DNA of 64,000 nucleotides from Rotaria macrura (Eukaryota; Rotifera; Eurotatoria; Philodinida; Philodinidae), in assembly GCA_900239685.1 (NCBI GenBank), contig OENT01000307.1:1-64000 (forward strand), in the 5' to 3' direction. Positions 52,563 through 64,000 of this stretch are shown here, piece by piece. A program made the position numbers and the translations under genes. How positions within the stretch are numbered: the first letter of the stretch is position 1; each line of letters begins with the position of its first letter. The notes beneath the pieces are model-generated. The model ran no database searches and had not been told where the DNA came from. It worked only from the letters and a program-made list of their open reading frames with translations.

Positions 52563-55500
52563 ATTGCGATTTAAAGCTCAGTTTTATTTTTCAATTGCTC
52601 ACCGATTCCTATTGCTTTTTGCTCAATACCGAGTTCGGCATGTATCTTTTTTCTTTTCTTTTCTTTTCTGCTGCTTTATTTAGAACAGCGAAATAAAGAA
52701 TTATCCTATACATTACGTATTTGTCATTTACATGCAACAAATACTGATGGTAATCAAGCAGCCGTATTCGGTTTTGAACTATGCGAAGATCCTGAATTTG
52801 AATATCCAATAATACTACGTGTTGACCCACAATCACCAGCCGAAGGTGCTGGTTTACAAGCACGTGATATATTAATAAAAATTAATGATCGCAAAACAAA
52901 AGGTTTGGGCTATGATAAAGTTAAAAAAGAAATCGAAAAAGCGAAACGTGATGGCCGATTAGAGATGATTGTTGCTGATCAAGAAACATATGATTATTGT
53001 CAACGAACAAAAAAACCGTTAAAAGAACCAGAAATGAAAGTTAAACATATATTTCCAAAAAGTAGGTCAAACGCAAGTTCTCATAAATTACCTGTTGCCA
53101 ATACTGCTGCTGCAGTAATAAGTTCATCATCAATAAGAGATGAAGAAGAAGAGTTAATCAATAGTAATGGAAAATCTAATGATAGTTTACCATCATATAA
53201 CACACCATCATCAGTTGATTATCAGCAGCCTAAATCAAAAGGAAGTGATTCTGAGAATGAAGCAAACGAAAAAGAAAAATCAACTGAACAAAAATTATCT
53301 CCTACCTTATCATCACAAGCTAAAACAACACGTAATGTGCATTCGGGTGTTAGTTTTGATCTATCTGCACCATCTAGTGCACAGACTCAGGCGTCTGCTC
53401 GTTCTCACGAATCACCATTAAAATTTGTTGATCCTGCACGCCCGACACAGCAATCCTCAGTTACTGCATTGACACTTTCACAAAGTGTACCGATTACACC
53501 AGCAGCAGCAGCAGCAACGACATCATCGGCACGAGGAACATCATCTTCAACTAAAGAATCCAAAACATCAAAAGCTAAAGCTATACCACATGCAATCAAT
53601 AATTTATTTCACAGAATTGGACATTCAAAATCATCAAAGCGTTCGTGATTAGTTTTTTTTTCAATTTTTATTTTCTCTGCATGTGTAGCTACAACCTCGA
53701 CATGTTCTTCTTCCTATGATAACTACTACTATAATTGTTTTCTATTGTCATTGGAAAACGTAGTATTTTTTCTGTAGACGTTTCTATATTTATTTCTATT
53801 AGAATCACTTCTTTATATTGTTACTTTTGCACTGTATACACACAAATATCAGATGCACATTTTGCATGCTACAGCACATTTATTTATCACAACGACCACT
53901 GTAGATATCAGAAGATCAAGAATCCATTTTCTTTTCATTCATATTGCACGCCTAGGACCCGACAGTTGCACATATCTTTAGAATACAATACGACACACGG
54001 TAGGTGATTTGGTATTATCACGTAGATATGCTTATTAATGTAGATTAATTAGAACAGAATGTTATGAGAGAAGTTAATATTGTTTTCGTAGTATAGAATA
54101 CTTCTCTGGTTTGACGGCTGGTTTCTTTCACTTGATTGACATCAACTGAAACAACCTTCGATATTGTTGATTGATTTCTACAACTGATAAGGAGCACTTT
54201 AATTTGCAAATTACTCGAGGCCATTGAAAGTTGATTGATTATAATAAGGAATGAAAAATAATTGTTTTGATATTGTTTTTCAGTCTTCCCGTGTCATTCT
54301 ATCAAGGCTTTCTTGGTCAATGGTTTAATTGTGAACGTAGAATGTTTACTAGTCGACTCTCGATAGCCAAATATCGATAGTTTAAGTTCTGACAAAATAA
54401 TTACTTACGAAAATATAAACTTATATTTAAACTATCCATCTGAGAAATATATTTCAGAAAAAATATTCGTTTTAAAATGAGAACACTTCAGTAATAATAC
54501 GTTTTTATGCTATTCTAATTGAAAGAACTACTAATTCGTAATTGGAATGTCAACATACGAGCAAAATGTCAGCTTAAAATATTGATCATTTGGATTCTGA
54601 GAAATCATTTGTATATATCTTAATAATCAGCCAAATATAACATGCATTGCATCATGCGATATGGCCATAAATAGAAAACTAGAAAACAAGTTTCCTATTC
54701 CATCTTCCGCCAATCGAAAGACAATGTCTTCAAAAGAAAATGAACAACAAGATGATTCCTAGTCATCATGACTATTCTCTTTAAATAGTACAGATGTTAG
54801 GATTTTGTTTTAAGAAATTCATGTATTAGAAAACGCCAAATTTAGAGAAGATTTTTAAAAAAAGGAAAATAAACGACTATGAAAATCTGTCTATTTCCGT
54901 TCATCTAAATAAATTAGATATAGGTAAAAGAAATAAAGAAGATTTATCTTTCTTCCCCTTCTAGTCGATTATGAAACTCCTTCTAAAACGAAAATCAGTT
55001 CAAAAGCACGTGCGCCTTCTCCACCAACTGTTCGTGTTGGACATAATCGATTAGAAGTACCACGCGTGTCACAATCACTCGATGCTATTGCCAGTACTAA
55101 TTCGACAATGCCAAGCGAACCCGTTTCAACTGTTAATGATACAGTTCGTTCGACAGTATCAACTGGATCATTTGATTACCATAAGGGCCCACGACGATGT
55201 GTGCTCAAAGTAGATCGTAATAAAGGTCTTGGCTTTGTTCTTAGTGCCACCGGTGATTATGATCATACGATTACAGCCGTTGAAAAAGTTCGTACATAGA
55301 ACAATTCAAAATTTCCATTCATCTACTGTTTGTTTCCATGTTGTTTTTCTATTCAATAGTACTCATCAGCTGATACCGCTGGTTTACAAATAAATGATGA
55401 ATTATTAGAAGTTGATGGTATCAGTGTTGTCAATGTTAAATATGAGCAAGTATGTTATTGTCTCTTTTATATACTTTTAAAATTCCAAAACAATAATTCT

Positions 55501-55658
55501 TTAAAATCTCTTGCTTCAAGGTAGTTGAAATGCTTGTTTCGGCCATGCGAACAAATGATACAATAGAAATGTGTGTTATAGATGGTTCTTTTCGTAATAC
55601 TTATCTATCAACAACTGATGCTGATAAGTTAACAAACTCAAATAGCTTATTAAATAGC

Positions 55659-55693
<35 letters not shown>

Positions 55694-56741
55694 TAATAAT
55701 AATAATAACAATAATAATAATATAGTAACAACGACAGTAATTCCTTCACAACGTACAATAGGTGCTTCAGGTGATGATCTTTCTGATATAAACAGCTCAA
55801 TAAGTCCATTCGATAGTCTTAATCAACAAAAAATTGCTACGAGTTATCCAAATTTACCTGGACGATTGAAGCATCTCGAGAATGCAACTAATCGTGGTCT
55901 CAGTGGAAGTGTACCAGCACTTGCTACCGGTATAAATTTTGTATTTGACTTTCTTATTAGTTTTCGTGTTCTCTTTTCTGTTCAGGAATTACGGCTTCTC
56001 CAACTAGTATTCATCCAATGAAACATATTTCAAGTTCATCTGATAGTAAGTTTATTTGTCAATTTATATTTTCTTTCGGTTGCTTTTAATGATGAATTGT
56101 ATTTTATTAAATATGTAGAAGGTTCAATAACTAAACTATCGGATATTTCAACACAAGATGCACCCGTCGCACGTCTTTGTCGTATTCGAAAATTTACAAC
56201 ATCGCCTTTCTATGGTTTTTATTTATGTGGTGATCCAAAAAAACTCGGGTAAAACATCCATGCATAATGTTAAGCATCATAATTTGAAAAAACTCTTTGT
56301 TTTCATTTAATCCAGTCGTGTATTCATATCAGATGTAGTGAAACATTCACCAGCAGCAGTTTGTGGTTTACGTGATGGTGATCGTGTTATTGAAATTAAT
56401 GGTTTAAATATACATGGAATGACATATGAAACTATCTTAGATAAAATAAAACATCATATGGCACGTGATGATCTTGAATTACTTGTACTTGATAAAAAAT
56501 CTGTTCAATGGTATCGTGAAAGAAACTATCCAATAACATCACGAACATTGCCGACGATTGTTCATATTGAACCGATTATTAATGATTCCCATTCAGAAAC
56601 ACAAGCATCCGAAGTACCTACTACACATACTAAATTAGTTGGATTTGCAGGTATTTGATTTAGTTTCCTTTTCGGGTATTGTTATGTTATTCCATATCAT
56701 GTCTTGTTTTAGATCGACGAGTATCAAAAACGGGTCTTTAA
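43237..56741 (+). CDS. giant nine-PDZ scaffold protein (NHERF/PDZK1-like domains)
   Basis: Twenty exons (43237-43420, 43480-43977, 44138-44596, 44796-45494, 45983-46423, 46492-46536, 46633-47370, 47590-47988, 48069-48371, 48670-49062, 49122-49622, 50137-50685, 52684-53640, 54965-55287, 55360-55449, 55521-55929, 55986-56045, 56119-56248, 56316-56650, 56713-56741) join in phase to 2513 aa. Nine PDZ domains lie near residues 50-136, 390-475, 1035-1115, 1263-1345, 1427-1510, 1602-1685, 1742-1835, 2133-2220 and 2364-2455. Their ligand loops read YGVHL, IGISL, VGLKL, a divergent one, YGLVL, AGFAL, FGFEL, LGFVL and YGFYL. Linkers are Ser/Thr/Pro-rich with an acidic run (47265-47302) and an Asn run (55659-55722). 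The C-terminus KTGL fits a class I PDZ ligand. The protein probably gathers membrane proteins or signalling partners under the plasma membrane. PDZ1 and PDZ9 look most NHERF-like. Sixteen of 19 introns are phase 1. AATAAA at 57296. Confidence 0.85.
49623..49672 (+). other. possible intron-retention 3' end of the PDZ gene
   Basis: If the rather weak donor AAA|GTAGGCC at 49623 is not used, the frame runs on for 16 codons (RPIIYRRNSFHKKKF) to a TAG at 49670-49672. This would make a five-PDZ protein with a basic tail. The downstream exon 50137-50685 continues in the same phase with PDZ6, so I treat the splice as the main form. Confidence 0.35.
52284..52366 (+). other. candidate alternative terminal exon of the PDZ gene
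   Basis: Inside the 2-kb intron 50686-52683 a pyrimidine-rich acceptor (TCTCTCTCTTTTAAG) is followed by a phase-1 compatible frame reading NRAISSSSVDGSSSATTKNL and ending DSGHNYK-stop (TAA 52364-52366). It has no downstream donor. Its base composition is more coding-like than its surroundings. Using it would end the protein after PDZ6. Confidence 0.45.
52530..52554. repeat. (TA)n microsatellite in PDZ gene intron
   Basis: About 12 TA units 130 bp upstream of the exon that carries PDZ7. Confidence 0.85.
53641..53648 (+). other. stop codon after unspliced PDZ7 exon (alternative 3' end)
   Basis: The exon with PDZ7 can splice at AAGC|GTTCGTGA (53640/53641) to 54965 in phase 1, or read on for two codons to TGA at 53646-53648. 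The donor form GTTCGT is used elsewhere in this window (MED14 at 15319/15320, this gene at 55287/55288), so splicing is plausible. If it is not used, the part from 54965 would be a separate two-PDZ gene with its own start. Confidence 0.4.
55659..55722 (+). repeat. (AAT)n microsatellite coding for poly-asparagine
   Basis: A trinucleotide AAT/AAC tract within the coding exon 55521-55929 encodes about 20 Asn with a single Asp (GAT at 55691). It sits in the linker between PDZ8 and PDZ9. Length variation here would keep the frame. Confidence 0.9.
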
Positions 56742-59700
56742 TTAAATTATTTATGAATTATTAACTTATACGAAGAGTTTTAAATACTTGCCTCGTTTGT
56801 TTGTAATTTCTACTGTACACAATGTTTTTATGTGCTTTGATGTTTTTACTTTCTTCACGAAAAACAAAACCTTATAAAATACTATAACATAATTCGTAGA
56901 ATGTAGATTTCTTTCCATCTCTTTCACATTATTTCTTTTCTTTTTACTATCAAGAATGCCTCATATGTCTCACATGTTTCTTTTTTTCTTATAATTTCTT
57001 GTTTAAAATTATATCATATCTTTTCTTTGTTTTCGAATGTACGATTATCTATTATCATTTCCTACCTTGTTACATTTTTGTTTGTTTTATGTTCTTTTAC
57101 TTAATTCATCATTTGTCGCTTTATATAGTTCTATTGTATGTAAAAGAATATAGAAAGATAGAGATAGTGAAGTTTGCACGTTTTTGTTTATAGATTCTTT
57201 TTAATTCATTCCATCGTTCATTCGCTCGTATAGTAATATTCTGGCCATTTGATTTATATAATTTAACACATGTCTTGAATAACGATTCTTAATGAAATAA
57301 AAACTCAAATCTTTATCATCGATTATCTTATTCGATAATATCGTCTATCATTCTATCACGATACAGATGATGTTTCACGGATGTCTAAGTAATCAGCCAT
57401 GAGATCATTTCATTGTTTTAGAACGTTGTTATGTTTTAATCGTGTTGTAAATTTGTGTTCGTCATCTTCTTTTAGTCTAGAAAATCTTATTGTGTCGAAC
57501 GATATTCAATAAGAAAGTATAAAATAAATAAAATTTTGCCAAATTGATTTTACGAATTTCTTTTTTCGATGAATGTTTTCACAAATATTTTCAAGACAAT
57601 GAATTCATGCGAATCAAAATGACCCAATGATACGATCATCATAAAACGAGAGCTATTGAATTATAAGTTTTCAATCAATTCCACAAATACTTTTCTGATT
57701 ATATAACTCAGTATGAAGTCTAAATAATGTAAGAAATGACATTATTGAATCCTGACAGAAATAATTCAATATACTCACATATGAGTATCAATCAGCATTA
57801 TTTTCAATATGATTTTTAATTTTGGAGTACCTACCATGGTTTAAGTTGCTAATTGAAATATCATAAGTATGTTAGAATCTAAAGTTGACTTTGGTTGACT
57901 ACTTGACAAATTATGTGCAGTCATTGCGATGAAAATCTCACGATAAAACATTCCATCCATGGATTGTCAGCAAACAAGCGAACATGGAATCATCATGGAT
58001 TGTATTGGATATACGTGTGTCTAGTCAGCAACGCTAGAATCAGTATTGAGACATACTGGTAAGTTCGATGATAAATCATGTAAGGTTGTGTTATAAGAAA
58101 AATATTTTCGTTAATCAATACATTTGCTCGTTGCTGTTGTTAGTTGAAGTTTTATTTTAAAACACAATATAAGAAATCAGTAAAATACTTTCGATGATTG
58201 TTTTAAGCTATCGAAGCGTCTATTTTAATATACGAAGTTTTAAGATTTTTTCGAGTATAAATGAATAAATATACAAAAACATATAATATTGTTTGTTCGT
58301 TTAGTTTATCTTAAATTAAATTATGGATATAGATGTATTTTAAAGAATATCAAAATTCATAATTTCTGCCGACTTTGTTTAATTGGTAATTCTTTTAAGA
58401 TATATTTTTATAATTCGATTAATACTTAAACATTACTCGTAAAGAAAATTCAAAGCAAGTAATCACGTACAACAGTAATTATTGTTTTCTGTGTCATCTA
58501 TATGGTTTTAGATTAGAAAATAGAGTTTATTCGGAAAAGGAACATCGAGAGTAGAATGTAGAAAATTTCATTAACTGTCTTAATTCTAGTCGAATTTTTG
58601 ACCCAAAAAAGAAAAGAGAATGATTTTAAATAATCAAGTTGAAGCAAGATAAGCAATGTGAGATAAATGCGAAAAAATTGCAGTGATTCTTGGTACTATT
58701 GATATAATATTTTGATATGATAGAAACTATTTATGTCCCACAATAGTAAAACTGATTACAAATATTCATGTTTGTTGTAATATTGATTTGAAATTTCAAG
58801 TGACGAAGAAAACGTACAAATCTACTCGATGATTTAATTATCTATCATGATCATGAGACACATGCAAATTTGGCTAGAAGCTGTTGCACATGCTATCTTT
58901 GAGGTTTTTCAATTGATGAAAAAAAAGAATTTTAATTTGAGAGAATTTACAATAATGACATCTTATAGCTTTCTTGAAATGTTTTCGACAACGTAGATGA
59001 TTGTTTGTCAAAGCGATGAATACTTGAACAAAAAAACACTGTTAAATCAAGAACATTACTCATGTTTTTTGAAGCAGGGTAAGTTAACCCAAGACGCACG
59101 GATCAAGAAACAGAAATAAATGACAACATCACCTACTACTACTATTACAACTACTACTATTACCATTGTTTATAAACTTGGTAATCAAAAGAATTTTGAA
59201 AGACTAAAATTCAAACAGAGAAATTATCGAATTTCCAATATTCAGCAGTTGAACTTGTTGGAGAACTTGCTAGAGAATAAATATAATCACAAATAGACTA
59301 CACTTAAGAATTTATTCGAAATTCGTTGCTCATAGTCGATATTACAATTATGATCTATTCTGATACATATAAGAAATAATCACGAACAAAATTAACTTCA
59401 AATAGAAATAGCTTATTTTCTTCTATATACAATGAATGAAATTCATGTTTGAATGAAATATTCATAAGATGGCTTTAGAAAAACCTCGGCTCATAATATA
59501 TATGTTGAGTATAGTCGTTTTCATCATTGTGAAAAACGTTTCTTAAAGTAAAAAAATAAGGAGAAAATATATTGAAGCAAGAATTCGTTTCACCTGTCAT
59601 CATGAAAATTGACACTAAAAAGATTTATACTTAGATAATAACAATAAAGTCATGCTCTGTTATGTGGATTAATATTTGTAAAGAATCTATTTAGAATGAG

Positions 59701-60752
59701 CTTATCTTTGAAAAATAGCATTCTTATGTCATACTTACAAGTTATTGTAGAGGTACTTGTGATAATTATTAGTGATGTAGCTCATGCAAAGAATCAAAAT
59801 GATTAAAAATTGAATATGACAAGTAACTTTGTATTCACAAGTGTTCGAGTCAATTATTTTAAATGACCGCTAGAAATAGAAACAATTCAAAAACTGAGAG
59901 ATGAAATACTAACTACATATTTCAGATAATACCAATGTTATCAAAGCTTACCTTCGGTCAGAACAAAACATATTCAAAGAGACAAATCGATTTCGTCTCC
60001 GAATGGTTCAAAACAGTTATTTTTTCTTCTAAAGTTAGTTGCATGAGTACAAAATAATGGTGAGAAATTAACCTATGCAATGAGTCTTCAAGCATTTATA
60101 CATAATCTTTGACATGCACTACTTACGAAGATATTTTCTATCCTGGTTTTTAATTGATGGTTTACCATCACTATGTTTTAAGAATAGAGCAGATTAAAAA
60201 TAACAATGAAAAACATAAGCTTTGGAAGGACGACAAAAACTATTCATGAGATTTATAATGAGTATCTGACACGCTATATTCTTGAACAATTACTTGAACA
60301 AATAAAGTACATAGATGATATTGTACTCGTCAAAAATAAAACAAGACAAAAGTGAGAAGTGGTTGAGTTATATTCGTACATTACTCTTCACATGCTTTCG
60401 AACCTGTTTCAGTCAACAGTTTACTAACGCATAATCAACAACACTGGTCTCATTATCATTGCGCCGGTATACTAACCATCTATCTTGTCTACATCATTCG
60501 CTTCAGTAATATTCATGTTGAACCAATCTCTATAGAATCATTCTTCGTGTAATAAGAATCTCGTGTAATGACATCATGCAAAACTTTCTGTCAGCTACAA
60601 ATCTTAGTTGATTCTAGAAGGAATTCATTCATGCTAATTCCTGTCTCAATAGTCTGCACAAAGGATTTTATGTCTAAAAATCTATAATAAACTATTTATC
60701 CTCATTAGAAAGATGTATATGTACCTTTATGCAAACGTTAATTGTTGGATAT
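56742..60752. other. 3' UTR of the PDZ gene and non-coding sequence
   Basis: AT-rich. An AATAAA at 57296-57301 about 560 bp after the stop and another cluster near 57527 are the likely polyadenylation signals. Beyond that no coding sequence, RNA gene or defined repeat was recognised up to the foldback element. Confidence 0.5.
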
Positions 60753-61778
60753 ACAGGATGCGCATAGAGTAAGGTGCACGTAATTCAAAGTTTCCACAAA
60801 TTTTTATTTTTGCTGAAACACACATCACTACATTTGCCTTTTGACGCTGATTACGAATATCTACTTATTTTTTTGATTTGACCAAACCTTCATCGAAAAA
60901 CTCCCACGGTACTGAGAGGGTCTAAAAATCAGCAAAAACTTTACTTTTCAAAAACCACCCTTTATTTTTCTTCTGGGACACATTTCGCTCTCGCCAATAT
61001 GATTTTCGAATTGTTCATATACGAATGAGTCTAGAAGTGTTATCCAAAACTTCATCGAATATTACATGTTGAATCTGGAAAACGAGCATTTAGTGCCACT
61101 CTTTTTGCACTAGTTCATATTGCAAACGTATCTAGTTTTTTAGGGTGACGAATAGAGTTGTCGTTCATACTTCATTCAAAGCAGCATTCGACGCGCCACA
61201 AAGTTATAGCCCTGCTTTTTTAATATTCTCTCCCTGCGCTGAGGAAACCTTATTTCTTTCCAAAATTATCAAAATCGCCACAAAGTAAAGTGGTATTTTC
61301 ACTTTTTGATTGCAAAAACATCGTTTTCAACCTGAATGATTATTATATTCGGNNNNNNNNNNNNNNNNNNNNNNNNNNNNNNNNNNNNNNNNNNNNNNNN
61401 NNNNNNNNNNNNNNNNNNNNNNNNNNNNNNNNNNNNNNNNNNNNNNNNNNNNNNNNNNNNNNNNNNNNNNNNNNNNNNNNNNNNNNNNNNNNNNNNNNNN
61501 NNNNNNNNNNNNNNNNNNNNNNNNNNNNNNNNNNNNNNNNNNNNNNNNNNNNNNNNNNNNNNNNNNNNNNNNNNNNNNNNNNNNNNNNNNNNTTTTTGCT
61601 GATTTTTAGACCCTCTCAGTACCGTGGGAGTTTTTCGATGAAGGTTTGGTCAAATCAAAAAAATAAGTAGATATTCGTAATCAGCGTCAAAAGGCAAATG
61701 TAGTGATGTGTGTTTCAGCAAAAATAAAAATTTGTGGAAACTTTGAATTACGTGCACCTTACTCTATGCGCATCCTGT
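60753..61778. mobile_element. foldback element with identical 186-bp inverted ends
   Basis: The left arm 60753-60938 starts ACAGGATGCGCATAGAGTAA. It is the exact reverse complement, base for base over 186 bp, of the right arm 61593-61778, which ends TTACTCTATGCGCATCCTGT. The right arm starts at the very edge of a 240-bp run of N (61353-61592), so the true inverted repeat is probably longer and the gap is where assembly failed on the palindrome. No clear target duplication is visible beside the ends (left GGATAT, right TGAAAA). The readable interior 60939-61352 has no open frame. Long terminal inverted repeats are typical of MULE or foldback elements, but the superfamily is not settled. Confidence 0.85.
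61353..61592. other. 240-bp assembly gap
   Basis: Run of N inside the foldback element. Open frames crossing it are artefacts of N translation. Confidence 0.98.
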
Positions 61779-62784
61779 TGAAAAGGACATAAAATTATTT
61801 TTTATACTATTAATGATAAACTCATTAAAATGACTTTTGATTGTAAAATACTCGGGAATGTATAGTTCTTTTTTCTTTATTTCATTCATCTAATTATGTT
61901 TTCTTCAACTTAAGAACGAATGATTTTCATAAAAGAGTATTTCTATGTTAATCATAAATAAGTAAAAAATTAATTTAATGGTAATGAAAAAACGATGAAC
62001 TGTAAAAAGTGTTAATTTTGACTACTTAACTCAAGATTCATATGAAAATTCTGCTGACTTCTTTTGACATGTGAGTATAATGTTTTCTTCTTTTGAAATC
62101 GAAGTTCATTGAATAAGCATTAGATGGATTAATTCTTAGCTGTTCACTGTTATTTACTTATAGAAGAAAGATATTAAAAATATAACCAAACATCATTTAC
62201 CTTGTTTCCATCAGTATCTATAATAGAATTTCGACTTTTTAATTCTAAAAGTAATGACATTAGTGATTAACAAATATGCATTAAGATATGAAAATTCATA
62301 TTCTTGTAGAAAATCGTAATAGAATTTAAAAAGAAACTATATGACAAGAAAGTCAGATTTATGTGATGCAAGCGTGTTAAGATAGAATTTTACTTCTCAA
62401 AGCATTATTTCTTTATGTTTTTCTATCATAAATGTCAGATATGACATAAAACAATGTATAAATTGTATGAATAGATTTTTTTCTGAAAACATTGACTATG
62501 ATACTTTCATAGTCTGTATTAATAAGACAAAAGTAAAATATTCAAATGTTTAATACGCTACCAAAAACAGATTGTTCAAATAAGAAAACTTTTTAAGTTG
62601 CATTTTTGAAGGAATAAAATCATCTTTACGAATCATTTAATGAACATAGAATATTCTTTTCTATTTTATGAACATTACATATTACATCAAAATAACGTAA
62701 AGCTCTGCCTACACATTCACATAAACCTGCATCGATTCATAAATACAAAAGGAAAAGAAGAAAGAATTCAAGATCTACGAAAAT
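61779..62784. other. intergenic, no gene seen
   Basis: AT-rich spacer between the foldback element and the 3' end of the last gene. It should include that gene's 3' UTR on the minus strand. Confidence 0.5.
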
Positions 62785-63423
62785 TTAAGTTAAATCTAGT
62801 TCATCTTCATCATATGTCTGAAGTCCATACATTTTAAGTTGATCGAGAAAATCATTTGTTGTCCAATTATTAAGCAGTTGCTGATCATTTAAAAGACGAT
62901 AAATACTAGCTATTTGTTGTTTTTGAATTTCTTCTTCTGAACCTTCAAATGTATCGATTAATACATTATCTGATGTTGACTCGTCGTCTCCTATATTTTC
63001 ACTTGTACATTCTTCTACACGTATTTCTATGTCTGTTACTGATGGAACATTGTGATCATTATTATTAGATTCCGTATTTGTGATCAATGGTGTTAATGAT
63101 TCTTCCGATTCCTCTGTTCTTGATGTTGTTGTAATTGAATTGTCTAAATCATCACAATCATGATTTGTTGGCGCACATGTAGTATCATCAGTTGACATTT
63201 GCTGCTGATTTGCGTTATATTTAACGAAGGCTGATGCAAGAATAGCACAAAGAAATGAGATAAATACGGCGAGAACACTAAGTCCGGAACTGAGACAAAA
63301 ATTTACCACAGCACACCTAAAATGCATGAAACGATTTTACAAAACAAAACAAACAATCCGTAAAAGTGATACTTACGATGATGCCCAAATAAATTCACCA
63401 ACTGCAAGTATGATAAGATCCAT
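62785..63423 (-). CDS. small acidic membrane protein, unknown function
   Basis: Two exons (63423-63377 and 63316-62785) join in phase 2 to give 192 aa. The start is MDLIILAVGEFIWASS on the first exon; the second begins CAVVNFCLSSGLSVLAVFIS and continues FLCAILASAFVKY. So the first 50 residues contain one or two hydrophobic segments (about 3-15 and 22-47). The rest, about 140 residues, is strongly acidic and Ser/Thr/Asn-rich, with a final helix-like part SIYRLLNDQQLLNNW and FLDQLKMYGL before the acidic end DEDELDLT. This suggests a membrane anchor with a cytosolic acidic tail. I do not recognise the family. Confidence 0.6.
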
Positions 63424-64000
63424 TATTATACTGCCGTTGTAGATCTATTTTCATCTTTGCAGTCGATAGTTATGATAAAAATAAGATGCTCAGTTATTAC
63501 TTTTTTCTGGCAAAATCACTATTTTATATAGTTTTCTTTTGAATAAGTAATTTTTTAAATTGAATTCATGCAGAAATAAACGGATGTCTCGTTCGTTTAA
63601 TAGTAATGAAGAGATTTCTGAAATATTTTCTAATGGAAAAATAAGGTGATAAACTTAACAAATGAATAGATGAACTAGGGCATTCTTCCACTGTAATTTT
63701 CTCTTTCTTTTTCTTTCGTTCTCTCTGCCTCGTTGTTTCTCTTCTTCTTCTATCCAAAAAGATCTATCGCTGGGAGCCTTCTCCTTCCCTTTCTCTTTCA
63801 TCTTCTTAGGAGAAACAAACAAGCAGTCGCGAACTCGAGTGTTCTTCGTGCTTGTTCAAGTAATACTGTTATCAAAAGAAAAAAAGCAGAAAAAGATGAG
63901 GAACAAGTAGAAAAGAAGCGAAACTCTGTAATTCTGTGGGTAATATGGTCTCCGCCAAGCTTCCTTCCTTTCATTTTTCTTCGCCCACATTCACACGATT
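63424..64000. other. upstream region of the last gene
   Basis: Should hold the promoter of the minus-strand membrane protein. It is rich in TTC/TCT words (for example 63693-63760). No coding sequence was recognised. Confidence 0.45.

Noticed and set aside
61290-61670. Open frames through the second gap
   Set aside because: Translation of N inside the foldback element.
1-64000. tRNA, rRNA, CRISPR arrays, telomeric or retroviral sequence
   Set aside because: No cloverleaf with B-box-like GGTTCGAATCC, no spacer-repeat array, no telomere repeat and no reverse transcriptase or integrase motifs were seen by eye.

Overview
This is a window of AT-rich nuclear DNA from an animal, in a draft assembly with two runs of N. 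The genes are split by many short introns (often 45-70 bp) with GT-AG borders. The best-read products are animal or pan-eukaryotic: Mediator subunit 14, RRP36, sorbitol dehydrogenase, ribosomal protein eL19 and a large NHERF/PDZK1-style multi-PDZ scaffold. A compact AT-rich invertebrate genome is implied. I lean towards a rotifer (bdelloid type), but that is inference. All gene models below were joined by hand from splice sites and checked for reading phase across every junction.

Layout. 322-2139 (-): GH5-family endoglycoceramidase-like enzyme, 538 aa. 3618-5470 (-): adenosine deaminase-fold protein in which every recognisable metal or catalytic position has been replaced. 9102-18571 (+): MED14, 34 coding exons, 1513 aa. 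19172-20931 (+): unrecognised protein whose putative intron carries a 421-bp MITE-like element. 21005-22054 (+): RRP36. 22340-22460: weak fragment resembling an alpha-crystallin domain. 22623-24221 (-): sorbitol dehydrogenase, head to head with 24809-25984 (+), ribosomal protein L19. 25985-43236: a 17-kb stretch with no convincing gene; it holds a degraded mariner transposase, a hAT-type element with an 8-bp target duplication, microsatellites and a 499-bp gap. 43237-56741 (+): a 20-coding-exon gene for a 2513-aa protein with nine PDZ domains, plus two alternative 3' ends. 56742-62784: mostly non-coding, with a foldback element whose two 186-bp arms are identical and which contains the second gap. 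62785-63423 (-): small acidic membrane protein of unknown function.

The genes are not an operon and share no single pathway. Three (MED14, RRP36, eL19) serve transcription and ribosome production. Two are metabolic (endoglycoceramidase, sorbitol dehydrogenase). The PDZ protein is probably a membrane-associated scaffold. The observations most worth following up are the deaminase-fold pseudoenzyme, the modular phase-1 architecture of the nine-PDZ gene with its own C-terminal PDZ-ligand-like tail, and the three inverted-repeat elements.
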